Under the pieces are notes generated by a model. That model searched no databases, was not told where the DNA came from, and worked only from the letters and a program-made list of their open reading frames with translations. From NCBI RefSeq assembly GCF_001641265.1, contig NW_020167529.1, positions 1,141,001 through 1,205,000 on the forward strand: a stretch of 64,000 bases of DNA, in the 5' to 3' direction. Source of the DNA: Pseudogymnoascus destructans. Lineage: Eukaryota; Ascomycota; Leotiomycetes; Thelebolales; Thelebolaceae. Below, one piece after another: positions 11,189 through 23,696 of the stretch; position 1 is the stretch's first letter; every line of letters starts with the position of its first letter. A program made the translations under genes and the position numbers.

Positions 11189-12363
11189 TCAAATCTTCGA
11201 CCCCTTCTCACTCCCCTCCCCCCCCTTCCCCCCCTCCATCAACCCCACCACAAACCCCACAGCATCCCCAACCATCGCCTCCGTAAACTCATGTCCCGCC
11301 CCCTCATACACCACATCCCTAACCCCCATCCCCCCCTCCCACCACCCCCCCTCCCGACCGCCTCCTTCAACCACCCCAAAAACGGTTCCGACGCCTTATA
11401 CGGCACCAATTTATCCGCCCCGCCACTACACACTAGCACCGATTTCCCCTTCACCCTGGATTCCAGGATGTCTTTCAACCGCGCCTCTTCGCGTGGTGAA
11501 TCCCGCGTGGGGGGTCGGGAGGGAATTTCCCGAGCGCCGAAGAGGATGCCGCGGGGATCCCATTTTTGGATCGCGGTGAGGAGGGAGGAGGGGAAGTCGC
11601 GGCTGCCGAGGAAGGTGGACCCGGCGTCTTGGGTGTAGGTTGTGCGCTTGGAGAGGCGTGCGCGGTCGCTCATAACGCCTGGGGGGGTGTTAGTTTTCTT
11701 GTCTAACAGAACATCACTGATCCCCTGACAAGACGGGAAATAGGAGGCAAGAGGGGGAATAGGGGAACCGACGTATATAATCCGGACAACCAATAACCAC
11801 CACCCCCGCCTCAACCCTCGGCTCCGCAAACAACACCTGCCACGCCGCATGCCCCCCCAAACTAACCCCCAACACCAAATTCCGCTCAATCCCCGGCATC
11901 ACCCCCGGAAACTCCTCCGCGATATAACTCCCCACATGATCAATCAGCAACGACACATCCACTGCCGTCCCATTGTAGACGCCAAACATATCCTGCGCGT
12001 GCCTTGGGTTTCCATCGCGCCACGAGTCGTTGCCGACGGAGTCCACAAGCCGCGCGCCGTGGTTGCGTTGGTCGAAGGTTAGGGTTAGGAGACCGGCGGA
12101 TTTTGCAGGGTGGGAGGGGGGGAGGGTGGATTGGTGGGCGGACCAGGAGGTGAGGATGTGGGAGCCGATTGGGAGCATGGTGGAGGCGGATTGGAGGCGG
12201 GGGTGGAGGAGGTAGAGGACTGTGAGGGAGGTGCAGGTGGGGGGAGGGAGGAGAGGCCGAGGATGGAGACGGTTATGCCGGCGATGTTGTAGGATTTTGG
12301 CGGGGGGGGAGAGGAGGGGCTGGGGAGAGAGGTGCTGGAGAGGGGGTTGGTGGTTGATGACAT
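11189..12363 (-). CDS. Alpha/beta hydrolase with two apparent single-base frameshifts
   Basis: The protein runs on the minus strand from 12363. It has an HG-type strand (TFDQRNHGARLVD), the nucleophile elbow VLGVSLGGHAAW (GxSxG) and a late-Asp region (CSGGADKLVPY), followed by VVYEGAGHEFTEAM with the probable catalytic His. An intron at 11679-11772 joins GCPDYI to VMSDRARL in frame. Two places need a frame change equal to one missing base: a C6 run near 12240, between GLSSLPP and TVLYLLHPRL, and a G7 run near 11345, before GGWWEGGMGV. Either the gene is a recent pseudogene or the assembly lost bases in homopolymers; the intact motifs on both sides favour the second. The substrate is unknown. 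Confidence 0.7.
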
Positions 12364-13478
12364 GGTGGGCGGTTGTGGATGAGGTGATTAGGAGTGAGAT
12401 TGAGGTTATAGTATAGGGATTTGAAGGGAGAGAGGGGGAGGGAGATGTGATAACGCGGGGTTGGTTTTGAGGAGGGTGTCATGTGACTTGCCGCGGGGGC
12501 AGGTGTGGAAAATGAACCGAGTTCGCCGAGAAGACCAAGATACCCCACAATCGATCCGAGGATGCTCGGTGAGGCTGGGTTAAGTTTTTTAATTTGAGGG
12601 CAATAGAAGTAAGTAAGCACACGAACGTCCATGAACAGTGCACTTGGGGGCTGGGTAGGTTTTGGAGAGGTGTTTCTTATGCCGTATGGGGACTTTGGTC
12701 CTTTCGGATATTTGCTGTGGACTGAGAGCCGAACAGGATTCCTGAGGATAATTGAGGCTATCCCACGACATAGAGTATAACATTTGGGTTATTTCACCGT
12801 GCTCGTATCATCGAGCCTAGTGGCCGTCAGTAGATCGGTGTGCACGCTCCTGACGTATGGCCATATATGGTGGGGATGGCTCATATAAAACCACATAGGG
12901 GCAAGTTATGTTATAGACAGACGACCTCGAGCCTCTCAGTGGCTGAACCATTGTCTGTTAGCAACGTTTAGCACTTTAGTTGGTTGGAGTTGTGTGGCTG
13001 AGTACCATAGCAACAGCCTTGTCATCTCCCTCACTCTCTTTATCTTGAACTTTCTTCAAAGCTGAAAAACACATAAGTTAAGTTAACTTAATTGTACGGA
13101 GTACATATTACTGTACATCCCTGAATCGCGCTCGTTGACTACCCCAAAGGTCTGAAACGCCGCGACTTTTATAGTACTTGACACTTGCTCCATAAGATCA
13201 ACCTGAAACCTCCAAATTGCGCCTACCGCCCGTTTGAGCGCTCTTAAACCTCCTGCTCCTCCTCACAGGCTTCATATTCCCCAGGGACGATCTTCATATT
13301 CCCCAGGGACGATCTTCACCCCGTGATACTGGAGGAAGGAAGATTAGCAGGGGCACCACTGGACAATCAACACACTGCGCGCTGCTGCTCCTTCACGAGC
13401 CCAAGCAAGCCAAGCCGTGGAATACTACGACTTGCGACGTGCTCAACTGCACTGTACAGAAGCTGACACTCTTTACCC
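12364..13478. promoter_or_regulatory. Long divergent region upstream of chitin synthase
   Basis: About 1.1 kb lies between the hydrolase start and the chitin synthase mini-exon. No gene is supported. It holds a 22-bp tandem duplication at about 13272-13315 and an AT-rich dyad (AAGTTAAGTTAACTTAATT) near 13076. A long promoter and leader is common for fungal chitin synthases. Confidence 0.5.
13272..13315. repeat. Perfect 22-bp tandem duplication
   Basis: The unit beginning CTTCATATTCCCCAGGGACG occurs twice in direct succession about 165-210 bases upstream of the chitin synthase ATG. Confidence 0.85.
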
Positions 13479-16400
13479 ATGGCGTATAATCGTTTAGGTA
13501 CGTCTCATATTTCCTGAAGCTTCATCCCTTCTTTTCATTGCCCATACACGAATTTTACGAAGCCCTTTGAAGTTGTACGAGGAGAGGCAAACAAAGCCGA
13601 CTTGGACTTGAGACGCGCTCGGCCGAGTCTCTTGTGACAGACAGTCCTTCTTGCAACAACTTCGGCTTGTGCTTACTCTTGCGATCAATTGGAATTTCAC
13701 AAATTGCTCGACTTTGACAGATAGTGGAAGACATAATCTCTAATACTTCGAGGAATAGGTCCGCAAGGCCAGGGCCGCAACGACAATTACGAAATGGATC
13801 CTCGAAATAATCGCATGAACTCGCCGGGTCCCAACCAAGGCTATCACCACGACGATGATCCATATGGAAGACAGCAGTCACCGGGACCGGGGAGGCTAGA
13901 TATCCCAATGGGTCCTGGACCTGGTGGAAGACGGACACCAAGTGACAGGCTTGCATCGCAACCAACAGTAAGTTGTCTGAACAAAGCGTTGGAGAACGGT
14001 CTTAATAACACTCTGTCGCAGTACTCCGTTGAAAACATTGACAACTCATTCGGACACAACGAGCATTATGACCAGCGCCATCCTTTAGAGGACAGAAATT
14101 ATCAACATGACTATGCTCTCAACCCAGAAGATCACCATGATGCGTACTATCAACAACCATACGAGCCTTCCCCGCATGATGGCCACGCTCTCGCCGACTA
14201 TCCCCATGACGATGGCTACTTCAACGAGCAGGATGACAACAGACCGATCCTCGGAGGAGGGGGGAGTGAACCCTACGGGCAAGACCCCCATGCCGCTCCT
14301 GGATACGATGGTAACCATAGTCCACAACCCCCACCACAGCCAATCAAGCGATGGAAGACCGTGAAGGAAGTCCAGCTCTTCGAGGGAAATCTCGTCCTTG
14401 ATTGCCCGATTCCACCGATTCTCCTGAACAAGGTGCCCCATGCGCCCCCACCCGAGCGTGATGAGTTCACCCATATGCGTTATACCGCAGCGACCTGTGA
14501 CCCCGCAGAATTCTTCGAGGACAGATTCACTCTGCGCCAGAAGCTCTTCGCAAAGCCTAGACACACGGAACTCTTCATTGTGGTTACCATGTACAACGAA
14601 GATGATGTGCTTTTCGGACGAACCATGAGCGGTGTGTTCAAGAACATTGAATATATGTGCTCGCGCAAAGATAGCAAGACATGGGGCCCTGATGCGTGGA
14701 AGAAGATTGTCGTCTGCATTGTCAGCGATGGTCGTTCGAAAATCAACCCGAGAACGAAGGCCGTGCTCTCCGGAATGGGAATATACCAGGATGGAATCGC
14801 AAAGCAGCAAGTCAATGGGAAGGATGTCACGGCGCATATTTACGAGTATACCACACAGACCGGTATCTCAGTCAAGGGAGATGTTGTGACGCTGAGACAC
14901 AAGCAACAGCCAGTCCAGATACTTTTCTGTCTGAAGGAGAAGAATCAGAAGAAGATCAACTCCCACAGATGGTTCTTCCAGGCATTCGGAAGAGTTTTGG
15001 ACCCCAACATTTGTGTTCTTATCGATGCGGGTACTAGACCTGGTAAGGACTCCATCTACCAGCTGTGGAAGGCCTTCGATCTTGAGCCAAATTGTGCGGG
15101 AGCTTGTGGTGAGATTAAGGCTATGTTGGGACCTGGAGGCAAGAACCTCATGAACCCACTGGTTGCAACTCAAAATTTCGAGTACAAGATGAGCAACATT
15201 CTGGATAAGCCTTTGGAATCGGCGTTTGGTTTCATTTCCGTGCTCCCTGGTGCCTTCTCTGCATACAGATATGTTGCGCTGCAAAACGACAAGCTCGGCC
15301 AAGGACCACTAGAGAAGTACTTCGCCGGAGAGAAGATGCACGGTGCCAACGCTGGTATTTTCACGGCCAATATGTACCTTGCCGAGGATCGTATTCTGTG
15401 TTTCGAGCTGGTCTCGAAGAGGAAGTGCCATTGGGTTCTGCAATACGTCAAGTCTGCTACCGGCGAGACTGATGTGCCAGATACTATGGCCGAGTTGATT
15501 CTGCAAAGACGTAGATGGCTTAACGGTTCCTTCTTCGCGGCCATCTACGCCATCACGCATTTCTACCAGCTGTTCCGGAGCGACCACAGCTTCTTTAGGC
15601 AGATCGCATTTTTGATCGAGTTCTTCTACCAGACCATCAACATGATCTTCGCTTGGTTCGCCATTGGAAATTTCTACTTGGTTTTCCGCATCTTGACTAC
15701 ATCTCTTGGTTCCCAAAATCTATTGGGCAATGTGGGCAGAATTCTGGCCGACGTCTTTCAGTGGCTCTATGCTGCTACTCTGCTAACCTGTTTCGTGCTC
15801 GCTTTGGGTAATCGGCCGCAGGGTTCGGGCACCTTCTACATGACTATGGTTATTTTCTGGGTCTTCATCATGGCGTAAGCAGTCTCCCCCTCTCTCATCC
15901 ACACACCAACTAACCCCCTACCCAGATACCTCATGTTCGCCTCCGTCTTCATAACCGTAAAATCGATCCAGCACGAACTCGCCCTAAACACCACCTTCTC
16001 CGTCAGCGAGCTCTTCAAGAACCAAATCTTCTTCACCCTCATCGTCTCCCTCGTCTCAACCTACATCCTCTGGTTCGTCGTCTCCTTCCTCTTCTTCGAC
16101 CCCTGGCACATGTTCACCTCCTTCCTCCAATACCTCGCCCTCACCCCCACCTACATCAACATCCTCAACGTCTACGCCTTCTGCAACACCCACGACATCA
16201 CCTGGGGCACCAAGGGCGACGACAAAGCCGAGAAGCTGCCCTCTGCAAAGGTCAAAGCGGATGGAAAGGTCGACGTCACTATCCCCACCGACGACGCAGA
16301 CCTCAACCAGCAGTACCTCAGCGAGGTCAACGTGTTTGCCTCCAAGGTCCCGCCGGAGAAGCGCGTGTTCTCCGCGAGCGAGAAGCAGGAGGATTATTAT

Positions 16401-16634
16401 AAGGGCTTCCGTTCGTCTGTCGTGCTGATCTGGATGGGTTGTAATATTGCCTTGGTGGCGGTGGTGTTGAGTACGGGGGGGGGGAGTAATTTGACGCTTG
16501 ATGGAGCGACGGCGGATAACTCGAAGGCGAATACGTATATGGCTGTTGTGCTGTGGTCGGTGGCGGGGCTGTCGGCGTTCCGATTCTTGGGCGCGATGTG
16601 GTTCCTCGTTGTGAGGATGTTTAGGGGAGTATAA
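13479..16634 (+). CDS. Chitin synthase, class I-like
   Basis: Four exons are read: 13479-13497, 13768-13967, 14022-15874 and 15926-16634, giving 926 residues. The first is a 19-nt mini-exon (MAYNRL) that joins in phase to GQGRNDNYEM; a start at 13794 is possible but would lose this N-terminus. The 54-nt intron at 13968-14021 is open in frame but has GTAAGT and CAG ends, so it is probably removed. Family motifs are all present: LIDAGTRPG, EDRIL near residue 528 and QRRRW near 567. About seven membrane spans follow. The N-terminal 150 residues are hydrophilic and rich in His, Asp and Pro. The enzyme polymerises GlcNAc from UDP-GlcNAc at the plasma membrane. The GQGPLEKYFAGEKMHGANAG stretch suggests class I rather than class III, but a tree is needed. 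Confidence 0.93.
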
Positions 16635-16968
16635 GTTGGCACGAGTTCGATGATGGGGGTGGGTTGTGTGTGTTTATATTGTGTATTTTGTTGTATTGTA
16701 TATACATAACGATCTTGAGCGGTTCTTTTTTCGTTTTATTTTTGTTGATAACGTGGGGGAGAGAGGGATATGGGGATGGAGGGAGGGAGTGGAGGGTGGG
16801 TGTTGCATGTGTAATGATTATTTGTTGTCCGATACCAAGATAGAGTGGGCTCTGGAATTCAACATAACGATTCGTCTGTACACTTATTATAACCCAGCTT
16901 AAATTCGTGCTTCTGCTTCGCAGATCTCCCTTCTATGTACACCACCATGCCATCCATATACTCCGCAC
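16635..16968. other. Convergent 3' flanks
   Basis: This is the short space between the chitin synthase and PhyH stops. It is GT-rich and then purine-rich, with no gene. Confidence 0.5.
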
Positions 16969-17981
16969 CTAAATCTTCGTAAACCCCCAAGCAGGAGGCT
17001 GCAACCAATTCCTCTCATCATACACCGCATCCCCCTCAATAGCATGGAAAGTATATATAATCCTCCCCTTCCCACTCGTATTCCTCTCACTCTTATGCAA
17101 TAAATTCCCATGAATCAGCACCAGCGACCCCGCCTTCACTTCACCCATAACATACTCCTCCTCTTCGCCCTCCTTCGCCCCCCCCCGGCCAGCGGGGAAT
17201 TTCGGTCCCTCATTCTCAACAAACTCCGTCCCACTCCCATCCCCCTTCCTCACAAATCTCTTTCCAACAGGCGCCCACTTATGACTGCCGGGTAAAAACG
17301 AAAGACACCCATTCTCCCTCGTCGCATCCTCAAGCGCATACCAAAACCCGAGCGCCGACGGCGGCGACGTATAAAGGAACGTGCTATCCTGGTGTGGTGG
17401 CACCGCGGCACCGATCTCGGGTTGTTTGCAGATCACCATTGATTGGAGGACTTGCGGGGATGAGAGGCCGAGGGAGCGCGCGATGGTGGAGGGGGGGGTG
17501 GTGGGGTGGGTGAGGAGGGAGACGAAGGGGGGGGAGAGGGTGTGCAGGGAGTGACCGATTTTGTTGATTGCGCGGTGTTTGGGGTATTGGAGGGTGCCGG
17601 TGGGGGAGAAGGCGTCTGGTGAGGTTAGAGGGGTTGTTTGGATGGCGGGTTGGTGGGATAAAAAGGGGAGAAAGTGGGGGAAAGTATGCCTGGGTAATGC
17701 GGGGGGGGATTGGACAATGAGAACTCACCCTCTTCGAAGAAGAAACGGATCTTATCCCCGCTCTCCAGGAAATAGTCGTCGCCCACGTGCTCCACGCCCT
17801 CACCCTCTCCGGTCGAGAAGCGGGTCATGGGGTGATCCTCAATGGAGAAGTTCTCGAGGAGGCTGTGCGTCTCAGCGAGGAGAGCGGCTACGGTTTGGGA
17901 GTCGAGGGCGTTGGGGATGATGAGGTAGCCATCGCGGTGGAAGGCTTCGATTTGGGTGGGAGTGAGGTTTGGAGCGGACAT
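16969..17981 (-). CDS. Phytanoyl-CoA dioxygenase (PhyH) family protein
   Basis: Exons 17981-17729 and 17615-16969 join in frame (FFFEE to DAFSPTGTL), giving 299 residues. The fold markers of Fe(II)/2-oxoglutarate oxygenases are visible: the HxD pair in PPHQDSTFLYTSP, a distal His in GNLLHKSERN, and the sheet-forming GFWYALEDATRENGCLSFLPG. The start MSAPNLTPTQIEAFHRDGYL is typical of the PhyH group. The substrate cannot be told; fungal homologues are mostly uncharacterised hydroxylases related to phytanoyl-CoA hydroxylase. The C-terminus GFTKI is not a peroxisomal signal. Confidence 0.88.
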
Positions 17982-18303
17982 GATAATGGTGCGTGGGGTA
18001 GGTTAGGGGTTGATGGGTGGGGTTTATGCTGGGAGACTGGGAGACGCGTGAGTAAAGGAACGTGAATATTGGGACAGGGAAGTGTATATGATTCCTACCA
18101 GTTGCGAGTATAATTAAAGGGTATATCTTGAATATTGATACTGTAGTGAGTGAGTGAGTGAGAGATAGTTAGTTGATGCTCTATCAACAATAACAGCGGG
18201 GTCAAAATGCAGTCGGATAAGATAAGATACGTACCCACACCCGATCGAACCTTCCTTCCTTGGGGGTGTTAGACGTGGTTAGCGAGCTCTTCCCTATCAC
18301 ATA
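17982..18303. other. Intergenic with GAGT microsatellite
   Basis: This is the upstream region of the PhyH gene and of the tRNA. A GTGA microsatellite lies near 18145-18163. No gene is seen. Confidence 0.5.
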
Positions 18304-18399
18304 GCTCATATGGCCGAGTGGTCTAAGGCGATGGTTTTAAGAAATTCTTCTGAAACACCATTATCGAAAGATGCGTGAGTTCGAACCTCACTGTGAGCA
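18304..18399 (+). tRNA. tRNA-Leu (anticodon UAA), with intron
   Basis: A seven-base acceptor stem forms between GCTCATA and TGTGAGC, followed by discriminator A. The D-arm region TGGCCGAGTGGTCTAAGGCG is the standard A box of tRNA-Leu. The anticodon stem ATGGT/ACCAT encloses TTTAAG, giving anticodon UAA. A short intron of about 14 nt lies one base 3' of the anticodon, its normal place. A class II variable arm and a T-arm (GTGAGTTCGAACCTCAC, B box) follow. A T6 tract at about 18413-18418 would end Pol III transcription. Confidence 0.92.
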
Positions 18400-18737
18400 A
18401 CTTCAAATCATTTTTTCATTTTGCTATTTTGATATATTTTGGTTTTTATCTTTTTATCTTTTTATCTTTTTATCTTTTTGCTATTCGCTCTGGCGTGCCG
18501 TGGAAGGGTTTAAAGTCGAGAGTTCTTTCCCGCGTCGCTTTTGCGGCGGGAAGAGGGGAAGAGGGGACCACTCCCACCAGGGTCCTCGTCATCATCAACA
18601 AATAAGTTAAGCTCGCGACATCAACAGCATCAGTTTCAGAGCTCCCCTTTTTCTGGCGCCTAAACCCCTATTTTCATTTTCACTTTTGTGCTCATTCTTG
18701 GATTCTATTATCTGCAGCGTTGCGATTACTACCAGCC
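18400..18737. other. tRNA 3' flank and AIP1 promoter, with 9-bp repeats
   Basis: The Pol III T-run is followed by about four copies of a TATCTTTTT unit at 18446-18479. The rest is presumed AIP1 promoter and leader. Confidence 0.6.
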
Positions 18738-20612
18738 ATGTCTATTACCATCGAGTCCGTCCTAGCTGCGTCGCCAGCTACAACGCGCGGCCAGCCCACA
18801 CAGCTGTCTGCCTGTCCAAAAGGCGAGCGCATAGCTTATGCCGTTAGTTTCACCACCCCCATAGAATTCCTACAATCGCCCGTATCTGATGTCTACTAGT
18901 CTGGGAAATCAATCTTCCTGAGGAGCATCGACAACCCCGAAGTCAGCAAGCAGTACACCAGCCATACCGTCCAGACGACCGTTGCGCGCTTCTCGCCCAG
19001 CGGATACTACGTTGCCAGTGGTGATGCCTCGGGTTTGGTGCGTGTATGGGATGCGGTGGAGGCGGTCAATACCAAGGGCGAATACCCGATTATATCTGGG
19101 CGCATCAACGACATTGCGTGGGACGGCGACTCGCAGCGCATAATAGCTGTTGGAGATGGCCGCGAGCGCTTTGGACACTGCATTACGGCTGATAGCGGAA
19201 ACTCCGTGGGAGAAATCAGCGGGCATTCGTCTATCATTAACAGTGTTTCGATCAGGCAGCAACGACCTCTGCGAGCGGCTACTGCGAGTGACGATATGAG
19301 CATGGTTTTCTTGCACGGAGCCCCGTTCAAATTCAATTCCAAGGTCGGAGCGCTGCACAAGGGGTATGTCTATGGCGTTGCATTCTCGCCCGATGGAAGC
19401 ACTCTAGTCTCTGTCGGTGCCGATAGGAGAATACAACTTTACGATGGCAAGACAGGAGAGGCCACAAAGCAGATTGGCGAGGGCGAGCACAAGGGTTCTA
19501 TCTTCGGTGTGTCGTGGTCCAAGGACTCAAAGCGATTTGTTACCTGCAGCGCGGATCAAACCGTCAAAGTCTGGGACGCAGAGTCAGGAAAGAATGTGCA
19601 GACGTGGCGCTTTGGTGGAGAAGGCAACGTTAGCATCCCAGACCATCAAGTCGGTGTTGTCTGGCCAGCTGGACGAAGTGATGGTTTAATCATCAGCATT
19701 AACCTAAACGGTGACCTTAGCTACCTCACCGAAGGCTCCGACAAGCCGCTCAAGGTTGTGCAAGGTCACAACCGCAGCATCACAGCCATCGGTGTTAGCG
19801 ACAAGACACTTTGGACAGGCAGCTTCGAAGGCCGTGTATGCACATGGGATATCGCCTCCGGCAAAGGTCTCGCAGTCCGCGGCCAAACACACACCAACCA
19901 AGTAACCGGCTTCACGAACACACCCGACCGAACCTACACCATTGGATGGGACGACAACCTCCGCATTGTAGACGAGCCGACGCAGACCTTTGTCGGCGAA
20001 AGCACAAAGCTCGATGCCCAGCCAAACGGCATCGCCTCCGCCTCCGGCATCCTCTACATCGCCACCACGACCGGCGTCGACGTCTTTTCCAAGGACAAGC
20101 TTGTCCACCAGCACGCGACCAAGGATTTCACACCCACCGCCATCGCGGCATCCAAGGACCTCCTCGCCGTAAGCGACGATGCGAACAGCTTCCACATCTT
20201 CACTGTCTCCAGCTCCGGCACCCTGACCCCCTCCACCGTCCTCTCGAAATCAACAGCGAAGGTAACAGCGCTCTCCTTCTCCCCCTCCGGCGCGCTTCTC
20301 GCTGCGGGTAACTCGTCGGGCAAGATTGTTGTCTACGATACGGCGACATGGGAGGTGGCTACGGATCGCTGGTCGGCGCACACGGCGCGTATTCAGAGTA
20401 TCGCGTGGAATGCGGCGGGGACGCATGCCGTTAGTGGGGGGCTGGATACGAATGTACATGTTTGGAGTTTGGGGCAGCCTGGGAAGAGGGTTAAGGCGGC
20501 GAATGCGCATAAGGATGGTGTGAATGGGGTGGTGTGGGCTGGGGAGGGGAAGGTTGCTAGTGTGGGCGGGGATGCGGCGGTGAAGTTGTGGAAGGTTGAG
20601 GGGTTAGCGTAG
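18738..20612 (+). CDS. AIP1: Actin-interacting protein 1 (WD40, cofilin cofactor)
   Basis: Exons 18738-18842 and 18900-20612 give 605 residues, close to yeast Aip1 (611). The protein starts MSITIESVLAASPATTRGQP, as the family does, and consists of WD40 units throughout, for example TVKVWDAESGKNVQTW, WTGSFEGRVCTWD and HVWSLGQPGKRVK, which would form two linked beta-propellers. Aip1 works with cofilin to cut and cap actin filaments at cortical patches. The start is set by the conserved N-terminus in exon 1, since the second exon alone lacks it. No disruption is seen. Confidence 0.93.
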
Positions 20613-20919
20613 ATAGGCAGGTGAAAATGGGGCTTTGGTGTAAATGAGTAGGGCGAATAGGGGTATATGAAGCGTAGCATTGGGAAGCTAGTTCGTGTTT
20701 TTGTATTGATCGTTTCTGATATTCTTTGCATCTAGTGGAATATCTAACGCCCGATTTGTGTCGTGGGTATCGTATTTTCTTACAGTAACCTCCAACGCCC
20801 GCCCACCTCTTTATCAACAATCCTCCCATCCCGAATCCCAAACCTCGGCCAAGCTGCCTGCTCCCAGTAAAACCATCCTGGTTTACAAGAACCTTATTCG
20901 AGCCCCACCCCTACTCCAT
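20613..20919. other. Convergent 3' flanks of AIP1 and GCP3
   Basis: Just over 300 bases hold the two 3' UTRs. No gene is seen. Confidence 0.5.
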
Positions 20920-23696
20920 TCACCTCGCCTTCTCCTTCGACGGCACCTTCGTCCCCATCCTCCTCCGCACAGGCTGATAGAAATCATTGAAATTCATCAC
21001 AACCCCCAGGAACCGCATATCCACATCAGGCTGATACGCCAGATCCCCCAACAACGCACTCAGCTTCGCTCTAAACTGCCCTCCCAGCGCCTTCAACCGC
21101 TCCTGTAGCGTGGGCAACAACTCGTCCTCGCCGCCCGCACTGTGAAGTCCCGGAATCGCGCCGGGTACAGGCGTGCTGCTCAGACTGTCGTGGGCGAGGT
21201 GTTTGGGCCCGCGCCGTGTTGTGGCGGGGGTGGGTAGGACCTCGTCGTCGGACATGTCCATGCGCGAGTTCACGCGAATGGACGCTTCCTGGCGACGCGT
21301 GAACTCAGCTACGTTCCAGCTATACAGCCCGTCCACAGCGTCGCGGTAGGCGAGCATAATGCGCAACAGGTCACCGAGCTGCATCATGAACGTACTCGGA
21401 GCGTCGTCAGAGTGACCGCGCTTTTTGGCGCCGAGGAGGCCTTTGTGCGTGATCGCGTTGAGGTAATCTGTGTGTGAGCGAATGATGTCGTCAAGTGTGC
21501 AGCCTTCTTTGTGGATAGCTGTCTGTAGCTCGTCCCATGAGGACTCGATAACTTCGAAGAGGATGTAGTATTGGAGTTGTCCGATGAAGTGGATCATTTC
21601 TGCGACGACGCCGCGGGTGGACTTCCAGGTTTCGCCGACGCTGGTGTCGACGCCTTGGAGGACGCCGCGAGCGCCGGTCATGCATTTGCGCCATGTGGTG
21701 GAGAGGACGAATTCGACGCGCTTGATGCGCCAGAGGAAGTTAAAGACTTTGAGGTATTGGCGGTTGCCCCATTCTGTCACGACTACGTCGACTGGAGCAT
21801 CGATCTTGTACTCGAGTGTGAAACAGTCCCAGCCAATGTCTCCATGCGACAGCTGAAGCATTCTCGCGTCCAGTCTCCTCAGAACCTCTGGCGAGTCATA
21901 CTGCGCATTGGAGCCCCTGATTGCGTGCTCAAGCTGTGCTGTCAGAGTATGACGGTATTGGGCGCCGGCAGGTCTATCCAGATTGGCCGATAATGATTCC
22001 ATCAGCAGGGCTATGAAATCGCCTTGGCCGAGAAGGATGTAGTTTTTCAGTGCCTTGAGATGCTCAAACAATTGGAATTTGTCCGCCATAAGGTGAATCA
22101 ACCTAGCCATTGTTGTCTTATATGCCTCGTCGATCCAGGTCTCCAGTGTCTCCGTATCGCCATATCGAAGCTCTTTCGAAGCGGCTTTTGAGTATTCCTC
22201 GACCCATAAAGAGTCGCCACAGCCATGCCGGATGAAATTAAGCGATTTCCCAATCAGGAAGACTTTTTGCGCAAAGTCTTCCGTAATGATGCTCGGTATC
22301 ATATCATCATCGAGCTTATATTTATCTTCCCAGACACTGCTTGCGCCGCCTCGACTTCGCCCATCCTCTGCGGTGTTAACGACGTTTGGATCTTGCTCCG
22401 AGACGAAGAATTCATGGTACGGGTCCGATAATTCGCCGTCGTAAATCCATTGTCGTAACATATCGTAAAATGGTCGCGTCACATGCGTTAGGAGCCTCTC
22501 AGCAAACGCCCCAACCAAAGGGTCTCCGTGAGAGGAAGAGAATCCATGGATGAGCGATATCAGTTGCCCACCTCGTCGGTTCCTTGACTCCTCCGCGATG
22601 AGACTGAGAAGCCGTAGTCCCATGGTTGCTTCACGCGTCCAGACCACGCATCTCTTTAACGTGACTCCGGCTTTACCGATTCCACCTCTAGGCTCATTTT
22701 CGTCTAGAGACGATAAAGCTCGTCTTATTTGCCCCTCTAACGTCGCCACTAGCCCCAGATAAGACCGTAATTCTCCCGCGACTGCTGCGCGCAGACTTTG
22801 GCCAAGGAGCCCGCACTCGGTGGACGCGACGAATTCCGTCAGGCCCCTATATAGCAGCGACGGTTCTGCAAGAGTGTGTAGTATAGATATTATAGGCGGC
22901 GGGAGCGAATTGGGTAATTTGAGAACTGACGTCGAGGGGAACGCCAGAGTCGTTGACGTGAGCCCTTGCAGTGTGAACGGGAGGTCTCGTAACAGAGTTG
23001 TCTCCGACGGGCTAATCTCAACATAGTTGTCCGCCAGCATCAAGGTCTTTGGGGGGTGTGGCTTGCCCTGATCTGGTATATTTTTTGTGGCGGCTGCTTC
23101 TGCTTCCCTTGGGCCTCGCTGGTTCCCATCTCGTACGGGGAGGTTGCGTACTCCCTGGGGCGCAAACGCCTCATCGTACACCTTCTCTTCTCTCCGTGGG
23201 CCATTGCGTAACGACGATCCTGCCCGCACGCCCTCAAGCAGTCTTCGATCCTCCCTTAATGCGCTGCTTAGCTGCCTGGATTGGTCCGATAGTGGCGGCT
23301 CTGGCTCGTCGGAGTCCGCCAGCTGGTAAAGCAGGTATAGGATCGCCCATTTCTGGTTCAGCACAGGCTGGATGAGCAGTCGAGAGTATAAATTCGAAAA
23401 CTTCAGCGCCTTGTCCGGAGGATTATTCTTAATCAGCTTCTTTTTTATTAGATCCCCCGCATGGTTTACTATAGCACATTAGTGGAGTTTCAGATAAGCA
23501 ACGACGCGGGCGGCTCACAATCTGCGACCACGGCAGGCGCGGTACGGCTTTCGAGGATGCTGGAACCGAGCTCATATGCATTCTCTTGCCTCTCATCAAA
23601 AGTATCGTCGTCTTCTCCGGGTAGGCGCCGAATGAATTGCTGAACTAGGCCAGAGAGCGCACTGCGGACGCGAGCTTCCCGCTCCTCCTGAGCCAT
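20920..23696 (-). CDS. Gamma-tubulin complex component GCP3 (Spc98/Alp6)
   Basis: Exon 1 (23696-23519) and exon 2 (23468-20920) join around a 50-nt intron to give 908 residues. The join reads SRTAPAVVAD to LNHAGDLIKKKL. The N-terminal helical part contains SNLYSRLLIQPVLNQKWAIL, typical of the GCP3 amino-terminal region. The central and C-terminal GRIP1/GRIP2 regions are clear: LRDLPFTLQGLTSTTLAFP, VGAFAERLLTHVTRPFYDML and YKIDAPVDVVVTEWGNRQYL. Together with GCP2 it forms the gamma-tubulin small complex that nucleates microtubules at the spindle pole body. Its promoter is shared head-to-head with HFI1. GCP3 is favoured over GCP2 by the N-terminal part, at moderate certainty. Confidence 0.9.

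Noticed and set aside
13968..14021. Reading the 54-nt insert of chitin synthase as coding
   Set aside because: It is open in frame but has perfect GTAAGT and CAG ends, and removal gives a smoother family-like QPTYSVENI.
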